NCBI RefSeq assembly: GCF_010614725.1
Contig: NZ_JAAEHL010000004.1
Coordinates: forward strand, 186,001-250,000
DNA from: Flavobacterium ajazii
GTDB taxonomy: Bacteria > Bacteroidota > Bacteroidia > Flavobacteriales > Flavobacteriaceae
Length of the DNA: 64,000 nucleotides
Direction of reading: 5' to 3'
This document shows positions 35,467 to 44,019 of this stretch, in pieces (the first letter of the stretch is position 1; each line of letters starts with the position of its first letter). The notes under the pieces were generated by a model, which was given only the letters and a program-made list of their open reading frames with translations, ran no database searches and was not told the origin of the DNA. The position numbers and the translations under genes were made by a program.

Positions 35467-36918
35467 ATGTTTCAATTAACCAACACTAAACCAACAACGA
35501 AGATTTCAAAAAAAGAGCGTTTTTTTAATACAAAACTTTCAAAATCAATTTTATTAGGATTTGCGATTACATGCTTTTCTCAATATGAAGCAAAAGCCCA
35601 ATTTACACTTACAGGTCAGGTGAGACCTCGTGTAGAAGTGCGTGCGGGACAAGGAACTTTACAACAAGAGGGCGACAAAGCAGCTATTTTTACAAGCCAG
35701 AGAACAAGATTATCAGCAGGATATTCAGGATACCGTTTCAAACTTTTCACCACATTGCAGGATGTTCGTGTTTGGGGACAGGATGCTTCAACAATCAACA
35801 GAACAACAACTGAGGCTAACAACGGTATCTTACTGCACGAAGCGTGGGCAGAAATTTCTTTAGTAGATACACTAAGTACGATTCAGAATTTATCTGTAAA
35901 AGCAGGGCGTCAGGAAATTGCTTATGATGATCAGAAAGTTTTAGGAAGTTTAGATTGGTTACAACAAGGGAGACGTCACGATGCGATTATCCTTAAATAT
36001 GCCAACAAAGGCTGGATTGCAGATATCGGAGCAGCTTTTAACCAAAATAAAGAACTGAATACGGGAACCATTTACAACGGAACTAACCCGGCGTATGGAG
36101 CAGGAACAAACGGAATCGGAACTATGTACAAGTCGTTTCAGTATGCATATATTGGTAAAAAATTCTTCTTCGGAGATTTATCTTTTCTCTTTTTTAAAGA
36201 TGACTTTAACAAATACACAAACGTAACATCAGGAACACCTCCGGTAACCACAAAAGTAAACGGAGAAGGCGTTTGGAGCAGAAACACTACCGGAATTTAC
36301 TATAACGTAAATGCAACCCGAAAATTAAATTTCATGGGAAGCTACTATTATCAAGGCGGTCACGATAAAGACGGAAGATCTTTAAATGCTAACTTATTCT
36401 CTATTACCTCAACGTATCAAATTGGAAGAAAATTATTTGTAGGTCCCGGAGTTGATTACTTATCTGGTGATGACGGAACAAAAACGGTAACTGCAGACTC
36501 TAAAAACAACCGTTTTGACCCATTATACGGAACACCACACAAATTCTGGGGAAGCATGGATTATTTTTATGCAGCCAACGGATTTGGAAAACAAGGTCTA
36601 TTGAATTATTTCTTTAAAATTAAATACAACGCCAAAGACAATCTGACTTTCGCTTTAGATGTACACGGTTTCGAATCGGCTAATACATTATCTAACGGAG
36701 CAGGCGGAAAATTAAACTCTTACTTAGGAACTGAACTTGATTTTCAGGTAAAATACAACCTGACCAAAATCATCAATCTTGAAGCAGGTTACTCATTCAT
36801 GCAGGCTACAAATTCAATGGCTTCTGCAGCAGTTAAAAATGTTGCCAACGCAGATTTAACGCCACAATTTGCTTACATCATGCTAAACATCAAACCTAAT
36901 TTCCTTGCAAAAAAATAA
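35467..36918 (+). CDS. Outer-membrane porin, alginate-export (AlgE-like) family
   Basis: This 483-residue protein has a long N-terminal region ending in a signal peptide cleavage near AKAQF (about residue 43). The rest is a beta-barrel with alternating aromatic residues and a C-terminal strand ending in FLAKK. Motifs GQVRPRVEVRAG, EAWAEISLVDTL and VKAGRQEIAYDDQKVLGSLDW match the alginate_exp family of 18-strand barrels. Starting an apparent operon with nrtABC (27 bases before nrtA), it is most simply an outer-membrane channel for nitrate or nitrite rather than alginate. That role is inferred from context only. Confidence 0.8.
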   Translation: MFQLTNTKPTTKISKKERFFNTKLSKSILLGFAITCFSQYEAKAQFTLTGQVRPRVEVRAGQGTLQQEGDKAAIFTSQRTRLSAGYSGYRFKLFTTLQDVRVWGQDASTINRTTTEANNGILLHEAWAEISLVDTLSTIQNLSVKAGRQEIAYDDQKVLGSLDWLQQGRRHDAIILKYANKGWIADIGAAFNQNKELNTGTIYNGTNPAYGAGTNGIGTMYKSFQYAYIGKKFFFGDLSFLFFKDDFNKYTNVTSGTPPVTTKVNGEGVWSRNTTGIYYNVNATRKLNFMGSYYYQGGHDKDGRSLNANLFSITSTYQIGRKLFVGPGVDYLSGDDGTKTVTADSKNNRFDPLYGTPHKFWGSMDYFYAANGFGKQGLLNYFFKIKYNAKDNLTFALDVHGFESANTLSNGAGGKLNSYLGTELDFQVKYNLTKIINLEAGYSFMQATNSMASAAVKNVANADLTPQFAYIMLNIKPNFLAKK

Positions 36919-36945
36919 TTAGAATAACTTTTAAATCTATTCAAA

Positions 36946-38160
36946 ATGAAAAAAGTAAACACATATACCAAAGCCATACTGACTCTGTTAGTAGTTCTTG
37001 TAGCTTCTTTTACAGAAATAAAAGCACAGAATGAACCGGTAAAATTAGGATTTATTCCGCTAACGGACTGTTCACCAATTGTAATGGCAAAAGAATTGGG
37101 ATTATTCAAAAAATACGGCGTTGAAGTCGTAGTGACCAAAGAGTCTTCATGGGCCAATGTTCGTGATAAAATTTTAACCGGAGAATTAGACGGAGCGCAC
37201 TGTCTGTATTCAATGCCGTTTTCGGTTTACACAGGGGTAGGAGGAAAAGCAGGTTCTGAAATGAAAATCGCCATGATGCTTAATGTTAATGGCCAGGCAA
37301 TTACTCTTTCTAAAGATTTTTGCGGAAAAGTAGGTTTCAAACAAATGAATAAAGTGGCACCGGTTGTAGCTGCTAAATTAAAAGCCGAAAAAGAAGTAAC
37401 ATTTGCCATGACTTTCCCGGGAGGAACACATGACTTATGGTTACGCAACTGGATGGCAATCGCAGGTGTGAATCAGAAGACTTCAAAAATCATTACAATA
37501 CCGCCTCCACAGATGGTAGCAAATATGAAAGTAGGTAACATGGACGGTTACTGCGTTGGAGAGCCTTGGGGCGGAGTTGCGGTAAAACAGGGAATTGGTT
37601 TTACACAGATAGCCTCTCAGGACATTTGGAAAGACCATCCTGAAAAAGCTTTGGTTGTCAACAAAGAATTCAGCGAAAAACGCAGAAACGATCTTGTAAA
37701 AGTAATGAAAGCTGTTTTGGAAGCCTGCAAATGGCTAGACTCTCCGGCCAATCGTAAAAAAGCAGCAGCAATCATTGGAAAAGCTCCTTATGTAAATGCT
37801 CCTGCCGATGTAATTGAAGCTCGTCTAATGGGTGATTACAGCCTGGGCTGCAACCTTGGTACAGAAGTATATGATAATGATTATATGCTGTTCCATAAAG
37901 GCGGTACTGTAAACTACCCTCGTAAATCACATGCTATTTGGGCAATGGCGCAGTTTGTAAGATTCGGATACTTAAAAGATGCTCCAAATTATAAAGCAAT
38001 AGCAGACAAACTAATCTTACAGGATTTATACGAAGAAGTAGCCAAAAGTATGAAAGTAAAAGTTCCAAATGATGATATGAAACCTTTTTCTTTAACCATG
38101 GACAAAACGGTTTTTGATCCTTCAAATCCGGCTGCCTACTTAAAAGTAGTTAAAAAATAA
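36946..38160 (+). CDS. nrtA: Nitrate/nitrite ABC transporter substrate-binding protein
   Basis: This 404-residue periplasmic binding protein of the NrtA/CmpA family has a signal peptide (1-27, ending IKAQ). It shows VKLGFIPLTDCSPIVMAKEL, LDGAHCLYSMPF, TFPGGTHDLWLRNWMA, and GYCVGEPWGG, residues that line the oxyanion pocket in NrtA. A lipobox is absent, so it is a soluble periplasmic protein. It lies between the porin and permease genes on the same strand. Nitrate rather than bicarbonate is inferred from the adjacent nitrate reductase. Confidence 0.9.
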   Translation: MKKVNTYTKAILTLLVVLVASFTEIKAQNEPVKLGFIPLTDCSPIVMAKELGLFKKYGVEVVVTKESSWANVRDKILTGELDGAHCLYSMPFSVYTGVGGKAGSEMKIAMMLNVNGQAITLSKDFCGKVGFKQMNKVAPVVAAKLKAEKEVTFAMTFPGGTHDLWLRNWMAIAGVNQKTSKIITIPPPQMVANMKVGNMDGYCVGEPWGGVAVKQGIGFTQIASQDIWKDHPEKALVVNKEFSEKRRNDLVKVMKAVLEACKWLDSPANRKKAAAIIGKAPYVNAPADVIEARLMGDYSLGCNLGTEVYDNDYMLFHKGGTVNYPRKSHAIWAMAQFVRFGYLKDAPNYKAIADKLILQDLYEEVAKSMKVKVPNDDMKPFSLTMDKTVFDPSNPAAYLKVVKK

Positions 38161-38242
38161 AACTGTTAACATATAGAACATAGGTCTTAACCCTAAAAAA
38201 GAACTCCAAAAGAAATAAAATTTCTCACACATAGCTAAATTA

Positions 38243-38330
38243 CTGCCACAGATTTTAAGGATTAAAAAGATTATTTCTTTAAACCTACTTAAAGCACTTT
38301 TAGTCTGTTAAAATCTTTTAATCTGTGGCA
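38243..38330. repeat. 88-bp inverted repeat between nrtA and nrtB
   Basis: Ends TGCCACAGAT (38243-38252) and ATCTGTGGCA (38321-38330) are perfect inverted repeats, with further imperfect pairing inside (GATTAAAAAGATT with AATCTTTTAATC). It is non-coding and lies inside the transport operon, where it could reduce readthrough or protect upstream mRNA. Confidence 0.6.
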
Positions 38331-38380
38331 AAATCAACTTTCTTATTCAAAAAATAATTTCAACTTTAAATCACAACGCC

Positions 38381-39268
38381 ATGTCAGATAAAGATACATT
38401 AACACTAAGTGATATTAGCGGTCAGCCCGAAGTTCTATCTTCGAATATTACCCCTGATGCAGTAAAAAATGTCAAGTTCAAATTGCTGATAAGTCAATTT
38501 GCAGAAAAATTAAAATCGACAACATTAGCAGGAGTCGGAGTCCTGTTTTTTATAGGCTTCTGGACTTTGCTAAGCATTTATACCAAAGACGCTCTGCCGG
38601 GACCTTTGGCTACTTTTACCGTTTTGAAGGAAATGCTAAGCGATCCGTTTTATGATTATGGTCCTAATGACAAAGGAATCGGATTGCAGTTATTCAATTC
38701 AATAAAAACCGTTTTATCCGGATTTTTATTAGGCTCTTTAATAGCAATTCCTATTGGGATTTTAATGGGAGCAAGCGCCATTTGCAAACAAATTTTCTAT
38801 CCGATTGTACAGCTTTTAAAACCGGTTTCGCCTTTAGCATGGTTCCCAATTGGACTTGTGGTTTTTAAAGATACGGGAATGGCAACCATTTTCATCGTTT
38901 TCATCACCTCATTGTGGTCAACTTTAATCAATACTTCTTTCGGAATAGCTTCAATCCCACAAGATCATAAGAATGTGGCAAAAGCTTTCGGGTTCTCAAA
39001 AATGCGTTATTTAACCAAAATTTTGATTCCGTATAGTTTGCCTCACATCATTACCGGATTACGTTTAAGTATCAGTGTTGCATGGCTTGTAATTGTTGCC
39101 GGAGAAATGCTTTCGGGCGGTGCAGGAATTGGATTTTTTGTATGGGACAGCTGGAATGCCCTGAGTTTAGAAAAAGTAATTTCGGCCATTATCATCATCG
39201 GAATTGTCGGATTACTATTTGATAAATTATTCACTTTTATTGAAAACAAAGTGGCTTATAAAGCCTAA
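38381..39268 (+). CDS. nrtB: Nitrate ABC transporter permease
   Basis: This 295-residue permease has about six membrane segments, a cytoplasmic N-terminal tail of about 45 residues, and the BPD-type EAA loop near NVAKAFGFSKMRYLTKILIP (positions about 200-219). FWTLLSIYTKDALPGP and SPLAWFPIGLVVFKDTG are typical of NrtB/SsuC/TauC-type permeases. It should form the membrane channel of the nitrate importer with NrtA and NrtC. It starts 220 bases after nrtA, across an inverted repeat. Confidence 0.9.
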   Translation: MSDKDTLTLSDISGQPEVLSSNITPDAVKNVKFKLLISQFAEKLKSTTLAGVGVLFFIGFWTLLSIYTKDALPGPLATFTVLKEMLSDPFYDYGPNDKGIGLQLFNSIKTVLSGFLLGSLIAIPIGILMGASAICKQIFYPIVQLLKPVSPLAWFPIGLVVFKDTGMATIFIVFITSLWSTLINTSFGIASIPQDHKNVAKAFGFSKMRYLTKILIPYSLPHIITGLRLSISVAWLVIVAGEMLSGGAGIGFFVWDSWNALSLEKVISAIIIIGIVGLLFDKLFTFIENKVAYKA

Positions 39269-39363
39269 CAAAAAGGTTCTGAGGTTCTAAGTGGCTAAGA
39301 TACTAAGTTTTTTCACTGGAACCTGAAACCTGAAACTTTTTAAAAACTTAAAACTAAAACATC

Positions 39364-40170
39364 ATGAGTTATTTAGAAATAAAAAATTTAGAAATATCAT
39401 TCCCAACCCCAAAAGGAAAATATATAGCTGTTCAAGACATTAATTTATCCATTCAAAAAGGAGAAATCATCTCTATCATTGGGCATTCAGGCTGTGGAAA
39501 ATCAACTATTATGAATGCTATTGGCGGAATGCTTACTCCAACCGGAGGTTCTGTTGAATTAGCTAACCAAAAAATAAAAGGCCCTGGACCGGATCGTGGA
39601 ATTGTTTTTCAAAACTACTCGCTTCTACCTTGGCTGACTGTGGAAGAAAACATTTTTCAGGCTGTTGATTCGGTAATGAATGTTTCTAAAAAAGAAAAAC
39701 ACGAAATCGTGATTCAGAACCTGAAAATGGTGAATTTATATCAGCACAAAGACAAATTACCGGGACAACTTTCGGGAGGAATGAAACAGCGTGTTGCTAT
39801 TGCGAGAGCCTTTGCAATTAATCCTGGTGTATTGCTTCTGGACGAACCGTTTGGTGCTTTGGATGCCCTTACGAAAGGTTCAATGCAACTGGAAGTTTTA
39901 AAATTATGGAACCTGAACAACCGTGAAAAAACGATTGTGATGATTACGCATGATATCGAAGAAGCTTTGTTTTTATCAGACCGAATTGTGGTGCTGAATG
40001 ACGGTCCGGCTTCTACAATCCGTGAAATTGTTGAAGTACATCTGCCAAGGCCAAGAAACAAAATTGAAATTGTAAAAATGCCTGAATATATTGCCCTAAG
40101 AGATAGATTATTGCATCTATTGACCGATAAATTCTCTATTGAAGATATGGGAATGACCTATAAAAATTAG
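39364..40170 (+). CDS. nrtC: Nitrate ABC transporter ATPase
   Basis: This 268-residue ATPase has Walker A GHSGCGKST (residues 40-48), Q-loop IVFQNYSLLPWLT, signature LSGGMKQRVAIARA, Walker B VLLLDEPFGALD and the switch His in ITHDIEEA. It is a NrtD-length protein; it lacks the NrtA-like regulatory domain that extends cyanobacterial NrtC, so either symbol could be used. It powers import through NrtB. It starts 95 bases after nrtB and is followed by the chlorite-dismutase-like gene. Confidence 0.9.
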   Translation: MSYLEIKNLEISFPTPKGKYIAVQDINLSIQKGEIISIIGHSGCGKSTIMNAIGGMLTPTGGSVELANQKIKGPGPDRGIVFQNYSLLPWLTVEENIFQAVDSVMNVSKKEKHEIVIQNLKMVNLYQHKDKLPGQLSGGMKQRVAIARAFAINPGVLLLDEPFGALDALTKGSMQLEVLKLWNLNNREKTIVMITHDIEEALFLSDRIVVLNDGPASTIREIVEVHLPRPRNKIEIVKMPEYIALRDRLLHLLTDKFSIEDMGMTYKN

Positions 40171-40253
40171 TTTTATAATCAGCAATCCTGTACTGCAATA
40201 GTATTATTGAAATTCAACAAGAAAGCATCTTTTAGTAATTAAATCCGGAAACT

Positions 40254-40805
40254 ATGACAAATACAATTTTTGATTTCATCGGAGATAATTCTGGCGAATG
40301 GGAAGTCACTTCAATGTCAACGCTCAAAGGCAACCCTATCGAAATGGTTTCTCATTTAACCAAAGTCCCTCAAAGCGATTTAATTCAATCTGAAACCGGA
40401 ATTTGGTCTTTTAAAGGAATTATCAGCAATTTGCGTTATACCGAAAAAGAGGAAAAAGACAAATTAACTGCTATTCAGGAAGACCTTGGGAGAAAAAGTT
40501 CTACCCTTGGGGCCTTTATTCCGATTCGAAAATCTGAAACCTGGTGGAGTCTGGCGCAAGATGAACGCAGAAAGATAATGGAGAGCAAATCGGAGCATAC
40601 CCAAACCGGAATGAAATACCTGCCTGCTATTGCCCGAAAATTATTTCATTCGAGAGATATTGGTGAAGCATTTGATTTTTTAACCTGGTTTGAATATGCC
40701 CCGACAGATGCTGAAGCTTTTGATGAGCTTTTACACACTTTAAGAAAAACAGAAGAATGGAGTTATGTCAATCGGGAAATTAACATTCGATTAAAGAAAG
40801 TTTAG
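40254..40805 (+). CDS. cld: Chlorite-dismutase-family haem enzyme, short dimeric type
   Basis: This 183-residue protein has the length and pattern of short Nitrobacter-type chlorite dismutases. Motifs include GAFIPIRKSETWWSL, QDERRKIM, KYLPAIARKLFHSRD, DFLTWFEYAP and the late LRKTEEWSYVNREINI. H115 (in SEHT) and R128 (in AIAR) are 13 residues apart, as the proximal His and distal Arg are in the family. Active members convert chlorite to chloride and O2. There is no signal peptide. It ends the nrtABC operon, 83 bases after nrtC. Protection from chlorite made when nitrate reductase reduces chlorate is a plausible role, but inferred. Confidence 0.85.
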   Translation: MTNTIFDFIGDNSGEWEVTSMSTLKGNPIEMVSHLTKVPQSDLIQSETGIWSFKGIISNLRYTEKEEKDKLTAIQEDLGRKSSTLGAFIPIRKSETWWSLAQDERRKIMESKSEHTQTGMKYLPAIARKLFHSRDIGEAFDFLTWFEYAPTDAEAFDELLHTLRKTEEWSYVNREINIRLKKV

Positions 40806-41007
40806 TTAGAGACACGCACCCAATGTCATTAAGTTAAGTATTAAAAGATAAAATGATTTCTGTTTTTTGATTTTTGATATAAAAAAACTTATAAAATCAG
40901 CAATCTAATATTTGGCTGCATCAAATTTTATATTCATTCTTTTGATTCTAAAAAAAAAGAACAATAACCTTATGATCAGAGGGTATTAATAAAATACTGA
41001 GGCAATA

Positions 41008-41054
41008 AAAAACCTCAATCTCTTTATAAATTACTTAAAGAAATTGAGGTTTTT
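41008..41054. terminator. Bidirectional terminator between cld and the PAS gene
   Basis: AAAAACCTCAAT (41008-41019) pairs with ATTGAGGTTTTT (41043-41054), with extra pairing inside (TCTTTA/TAAAGA region). It lies between convergent genes. Confidence 0.8.
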
Positions 41055-41070
41055 CGTTATTTATTGATAT

Positions 41071-41856
41071 TTATTTTTCTTCTTCATTGGCGAAGAAACC
41101 TGTAAAAAATCCTTTTTTCTTAATCTTAATGATATCGGAACCTTCTGTATCTGAATTTTCAGAGACAGTCTTTTCAATAACTTTTGAAGTCATTGCAGCT
41201 TCTACATTATTTTCTACTACTTCGTTTTCATCTGAATTATTGGATTCCAAAATACTGGTGATATATTCCACAAACGTTTGATTACGTTCTTCCAGAAAAC
41301 CAATCAGATAATTTTCGCTTGCTACTACACCGCTGGCCTGTTCAATATGCAGTAGTTTTTTATATAATGTGATCACTTTTTTCAAAGCTTTGCTTTCTTC
41401 TGATAAAGAATTCTGTCTACTGGTATACGTGTACTCTCCGTTTTTATCTGTAGCCGTGTTGATTTCATTAATTACCCAATAATATCGGCCAGTTTTTGCC
41501 ATATTCTTAACCAATGTGATAAAATGTTTTCCTTCAGAAATAATTTCCCACATGATTTTGAATATTACTCTGGGCATGTCCGGATGTCTGGTGATGTTGC
41601 AGCTTTTGGTGATTAATTCAAAATCATCATAACCGCAAACATCAATGAATGCTTCATTAGCATACATTATAGTTCCTTTAGAATCGGTTTTACAAAGCAA
41701 AGTCTTTGTTTTATCCCAAATCACTTCCCTGTCTGAAGGTGTTGGTCTTTGTGTCAATTCAAATACTTTGTCATCTGAACTACTCATTGGGCTTATATTA
41801 TATTTAGATTCTTCCGCTCCCATTTTCTTATTTTTTAAATCAATAGAATATATCAT
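41071..41856 (-). CDS. Aer-type PAS domain protein
   Basis: This 261-residue protein has a PAS domain at about residues 45-150. Its pattern GTIMYANEAFIDVCGYDDFEL, NITRHPDMP and TLVKNMAKTGRYYWV matches the Aer/CetB class, which binds FAD and senses redox state or oxygen. A helical segment and a charged tail ending KKKGFFTGFF follow. It has no methyl-accepting, kinase or GGDEF output domain, so its output partner is unknown. Alternative starts exist at residues 12 and 24. It lies between the cld/nrt operon and the divergent ammonium transporter. Confidence 0.8.
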   Translation of the reverse strand: MIYSIDLKNKKMGAEESKYNISPMSSSDDKVFELTQRPTPSDREVIWDKTKTLLCKTDSKGTIMYANEAFIDVCGYDDFELITKSCNITRHPDMPRVIFKIMWEIISEGKHFITLVKNMAKTGRYYWVINEINTATDKNGEYTYTSRQNSLSEESKALKKVITLYKKLLHIEQASGVVASENYLIGFLEERNQTFVEYITSILESNNSDENEVVENNVEAAMTSKVIEKTVSENSDTEGSDIIKIKKKGFFTGFFANEEEK

Positions 41857-42183
41857 TTTGGCTCAAGAACAAAATTAACATAATTTTCATAACCAAGTAT
41901 TATTGGCGAATATTTTTTAATTAATTAGTTAAAATTAACAAAACTGTAATATAATTATCAGTTAAACATGTTTTTTAATAAATATTTTTAATTTCATGCA
42001 TTTATATGTATCCCATAATCTGACTGCTTTTTTATAGACCCAAATTATAGAATTATTAAAATGAGTCTGTCTAAAAAAAATAATTCGTTTTTTTAAGACA
42101 ACTAATCCTGTTAAAAAAAGCTTCTTTTTACTCTTGACAATCTGTCTTTTTTTAACAAATAATTATTAAATCAATATTTTTGA
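41857..42183. promoter_or_regulatory. Divergent intergenic region between PAS gene and amt
   Basis: No ORF was seen. A -7 box TATTTTTG at 42175-42182 precedes amt and argues for the ATG at 42205 rather than 42184. Several A/T-rich direct and inverted words (TTAATTAATTAGTTAA near 41919; GTCTGTCT and AGACAACTAA near 42066-42107) are present without a clear operator. Confidence 0.4.
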
Positions 42184-42204
42184 ATGAACTCAAAACAATA
42201 CAAC

Positions 42205-43509
42205 ATGAAAAGATTTTTTTTAACACTGGTTTTATTATTGGTAATGATTGTGCCTATTTTTTCTAATTTAATTTTTGTCGATCAGGTCATTCCTGTGAGC
42301 ACACCCAAGTTTGATTCCGGGGACACAGCCTGGATGATTGTTGCGAGTGTCTTAGTATTATTGATGACTCCGGGACTTGCTTTTTTTTACGGTGGTTTAG
42401 TAGGTAAAAACAGTGTAATTACTACTATGCTGCAAAGCTTTTTGGCCATGGTTGTAATTGCTGTCTTATGGTTAATCGTTGGTTATAGTTTAAGTTTCGG
42501 CCCTTCTATTAGAGGAATCATTGGAGACCCGAGTACCCATTTCTTTTTTCAGGGCGTTGGCATACAATCCAGCTGGATTTTATCACCCACTACACCATTG
42601 ATTATTTTTGCAGTTTATCAAATGATGTTTGCCATTATTACGCCTGCCTTAATTTCAGGTTCATTTGCAGAACGTATCAACTTACTGCCTTATATATTAT
42701 TTATCGCCTTATTTTCATTATTTGTGTATGCTCCAATTGCACACATGACCTGGCATCCTGATGGATTCTTTTTTAAACTGGGAGTTTTGGATTTTGCCGG
42801 AGGTACAGTTGTACACATGAGTGCTGGCTGGGCTGCATTAGCAGGAGCCATCTATTTAGGAGAACGAAAACTGCATGTCTCCAAAGCGGAACAGGTTCCG
42901 TATGTACTTTTAGGAACAGGAATTTTATGGATTGGATGGCTGGGTTTCAATGGAGGATCAGCCTTAGCGGCAAATGGTCTGGCGGCACAAGCCATAGCCA
43001 ATTCGGTAGTTGCTGCTGCAGCGGGCGGATTTGCCTGGATGTTTCTGGATAAAATCAGAGGTTATCAAATTACTGCTGTCGAAACCTGTCTGGGGATCCT
43101 GGTTGGTTTAGTTGCCATTACACCTGCTTCCGGTTATGTAAGTATTGAACACGCCGTTTCGATAGGTTGTATTGCCAGCATTATCAGTTATATTATTGTG
43201 AGTGAATTCAAAATCATCAACGATGCACTGGATGTATTTGGCTGTCATGCCTTAGGTGGAATTTCAGGTATGTTATTAACCGGAGTTTTTGCCAATAAAG
43301 CAATTAATCCAGCTATTACTGAGCCTGGTTTGTTATTTGGTGGTTCAACATTAATCGTAAACCAGATTATCGCCATAGTAATTGTTTCAGTGTTTTCTTT
43401 TGCGGTTTCTTATTTACTATTTATTATAGTCAATGCCATTTCACCTATTAAAGTAAGTGAACAACAGGAAATTGATGGATTGGATGGTAACCAGTTCATT
43501 AATAAATAA
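42205..43509 (+). CDS. amt: Ammonium transporter Amt
   Basis: The start at 42205 is preferred to the in-frame ATG at 42184, because a -7 box ends at 42182 and the choice gives a signal-like start MKRFFLTLVLLLVMIVPIFS. The 434-residue protein has about eleven hydrophobic segments. The Amt features are GGLVGKNS, DFAGGTVVHMSAG (pore His 204), FNGGSALAANG and FGCHALGGISG (pore His 348). It carries ammonium across the inner membrane. No glnB/glnK gene follows. It fits the nitrogen island as the alternative nitrogen source route. Confidence 0.92.
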   Translation: MKRFFLTLVLLLVMIVPIFSNLIFVDQVIPVSTPKFDSGDTAWMIVASVLVLLMTPGLAFFYGGLVGKNSVITTMLQSFLAMVVIAVLWLIVGYSLSFGPSIRGIIGDPSTHFFFQGVGIQSSWILSPTTPLIIFAVYQMMFAIITPALISGSFAERINLLPYILFIALFSLFVYAPIAHMTWHPDGFFFKLGVLDFAGGTVVHMSAGWAALAGAIYLGERKLHVSKAEQVPYVLLGTGILWIGWLGFNGGSALAANGLAAQAIANSVVAAAAGGFAWMFLDKIRGYQITAVETCLGILVGLVAITPASGYVSIEHAVSIGCIASIISYIIVSEFKIINDALDVFGCHALGGISGMLLTGVFANKAINPAITEPGLLFGGSTLIVNQIIAIVIVSVFSFAVSYLLFIIVNAISPIKVSEQQEIDGLDGNQFINK

Positions 43510-43541
43510 AAGTCTTTTTTTGCATCAAGCATTTTTCTTGA

Positions 43542-43586
43542 AAGCCATTATTTGTCATTCTAACCAATGATAAATAGTGGCTTTTT
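43542..43586 (+). terminator. Terminator of amt
   Basis: An 18-bp stem (43542-43559 with 43566-43583, two G-U wobbles) begins AAGCCATTATTTG and is followed by T-rich sequence. Confidence 0.75.
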
Positions 43587-44019
43587 GTTTGGTAGATGGT
43601 TGACAGATTTAAAGAAGGGTTTACAATGAAATAGATAGAGCTAAAAAACGCAGGGTAAAACTTTAATTTAGTTGAAGTATTCCGTGGTAATCTGAAGCAA
43701 AATTATAATAAGTTGAAATGAAGTAGCTGTTGTGGGTTATAATAATGTCGCTAAAATCCAACTAACAACGATAGCTATATTCAAAGCCTTATAATCAAAT
43801 ATCCAAGGCAGAAAAAATCACAGGAAATTTTATTGGATTATTATAAAATAAAGGCCGAAGCTTTCACTTCGGCCTTTATTTATTGGTCTCAGATTAGGGT
43901 TTTAGCAATACGAAAAAATATAATCTTTGACTTTTGAATATTATTAAATAAGTTTTCAGAATGGAGAAACTGAAGATCTCACGTCAAAACAAACTTCTTC
44001 ATTTTCAGTGCAGAGTGGT
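43584..44019. other. Non-coding gap with one strong hairpin
   Basis: I see no gene in this stretch. A perfect 14-bp stem AATAAAGGCCGAAG (43847-43860) pairs with 43867-43880; it is terminator-like on both strands and lies about 140 bases beyond the stop of the minus-strand OmpA-like gene. The rest is AT-rich without recognisable motifs. Confidence 0.5.
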
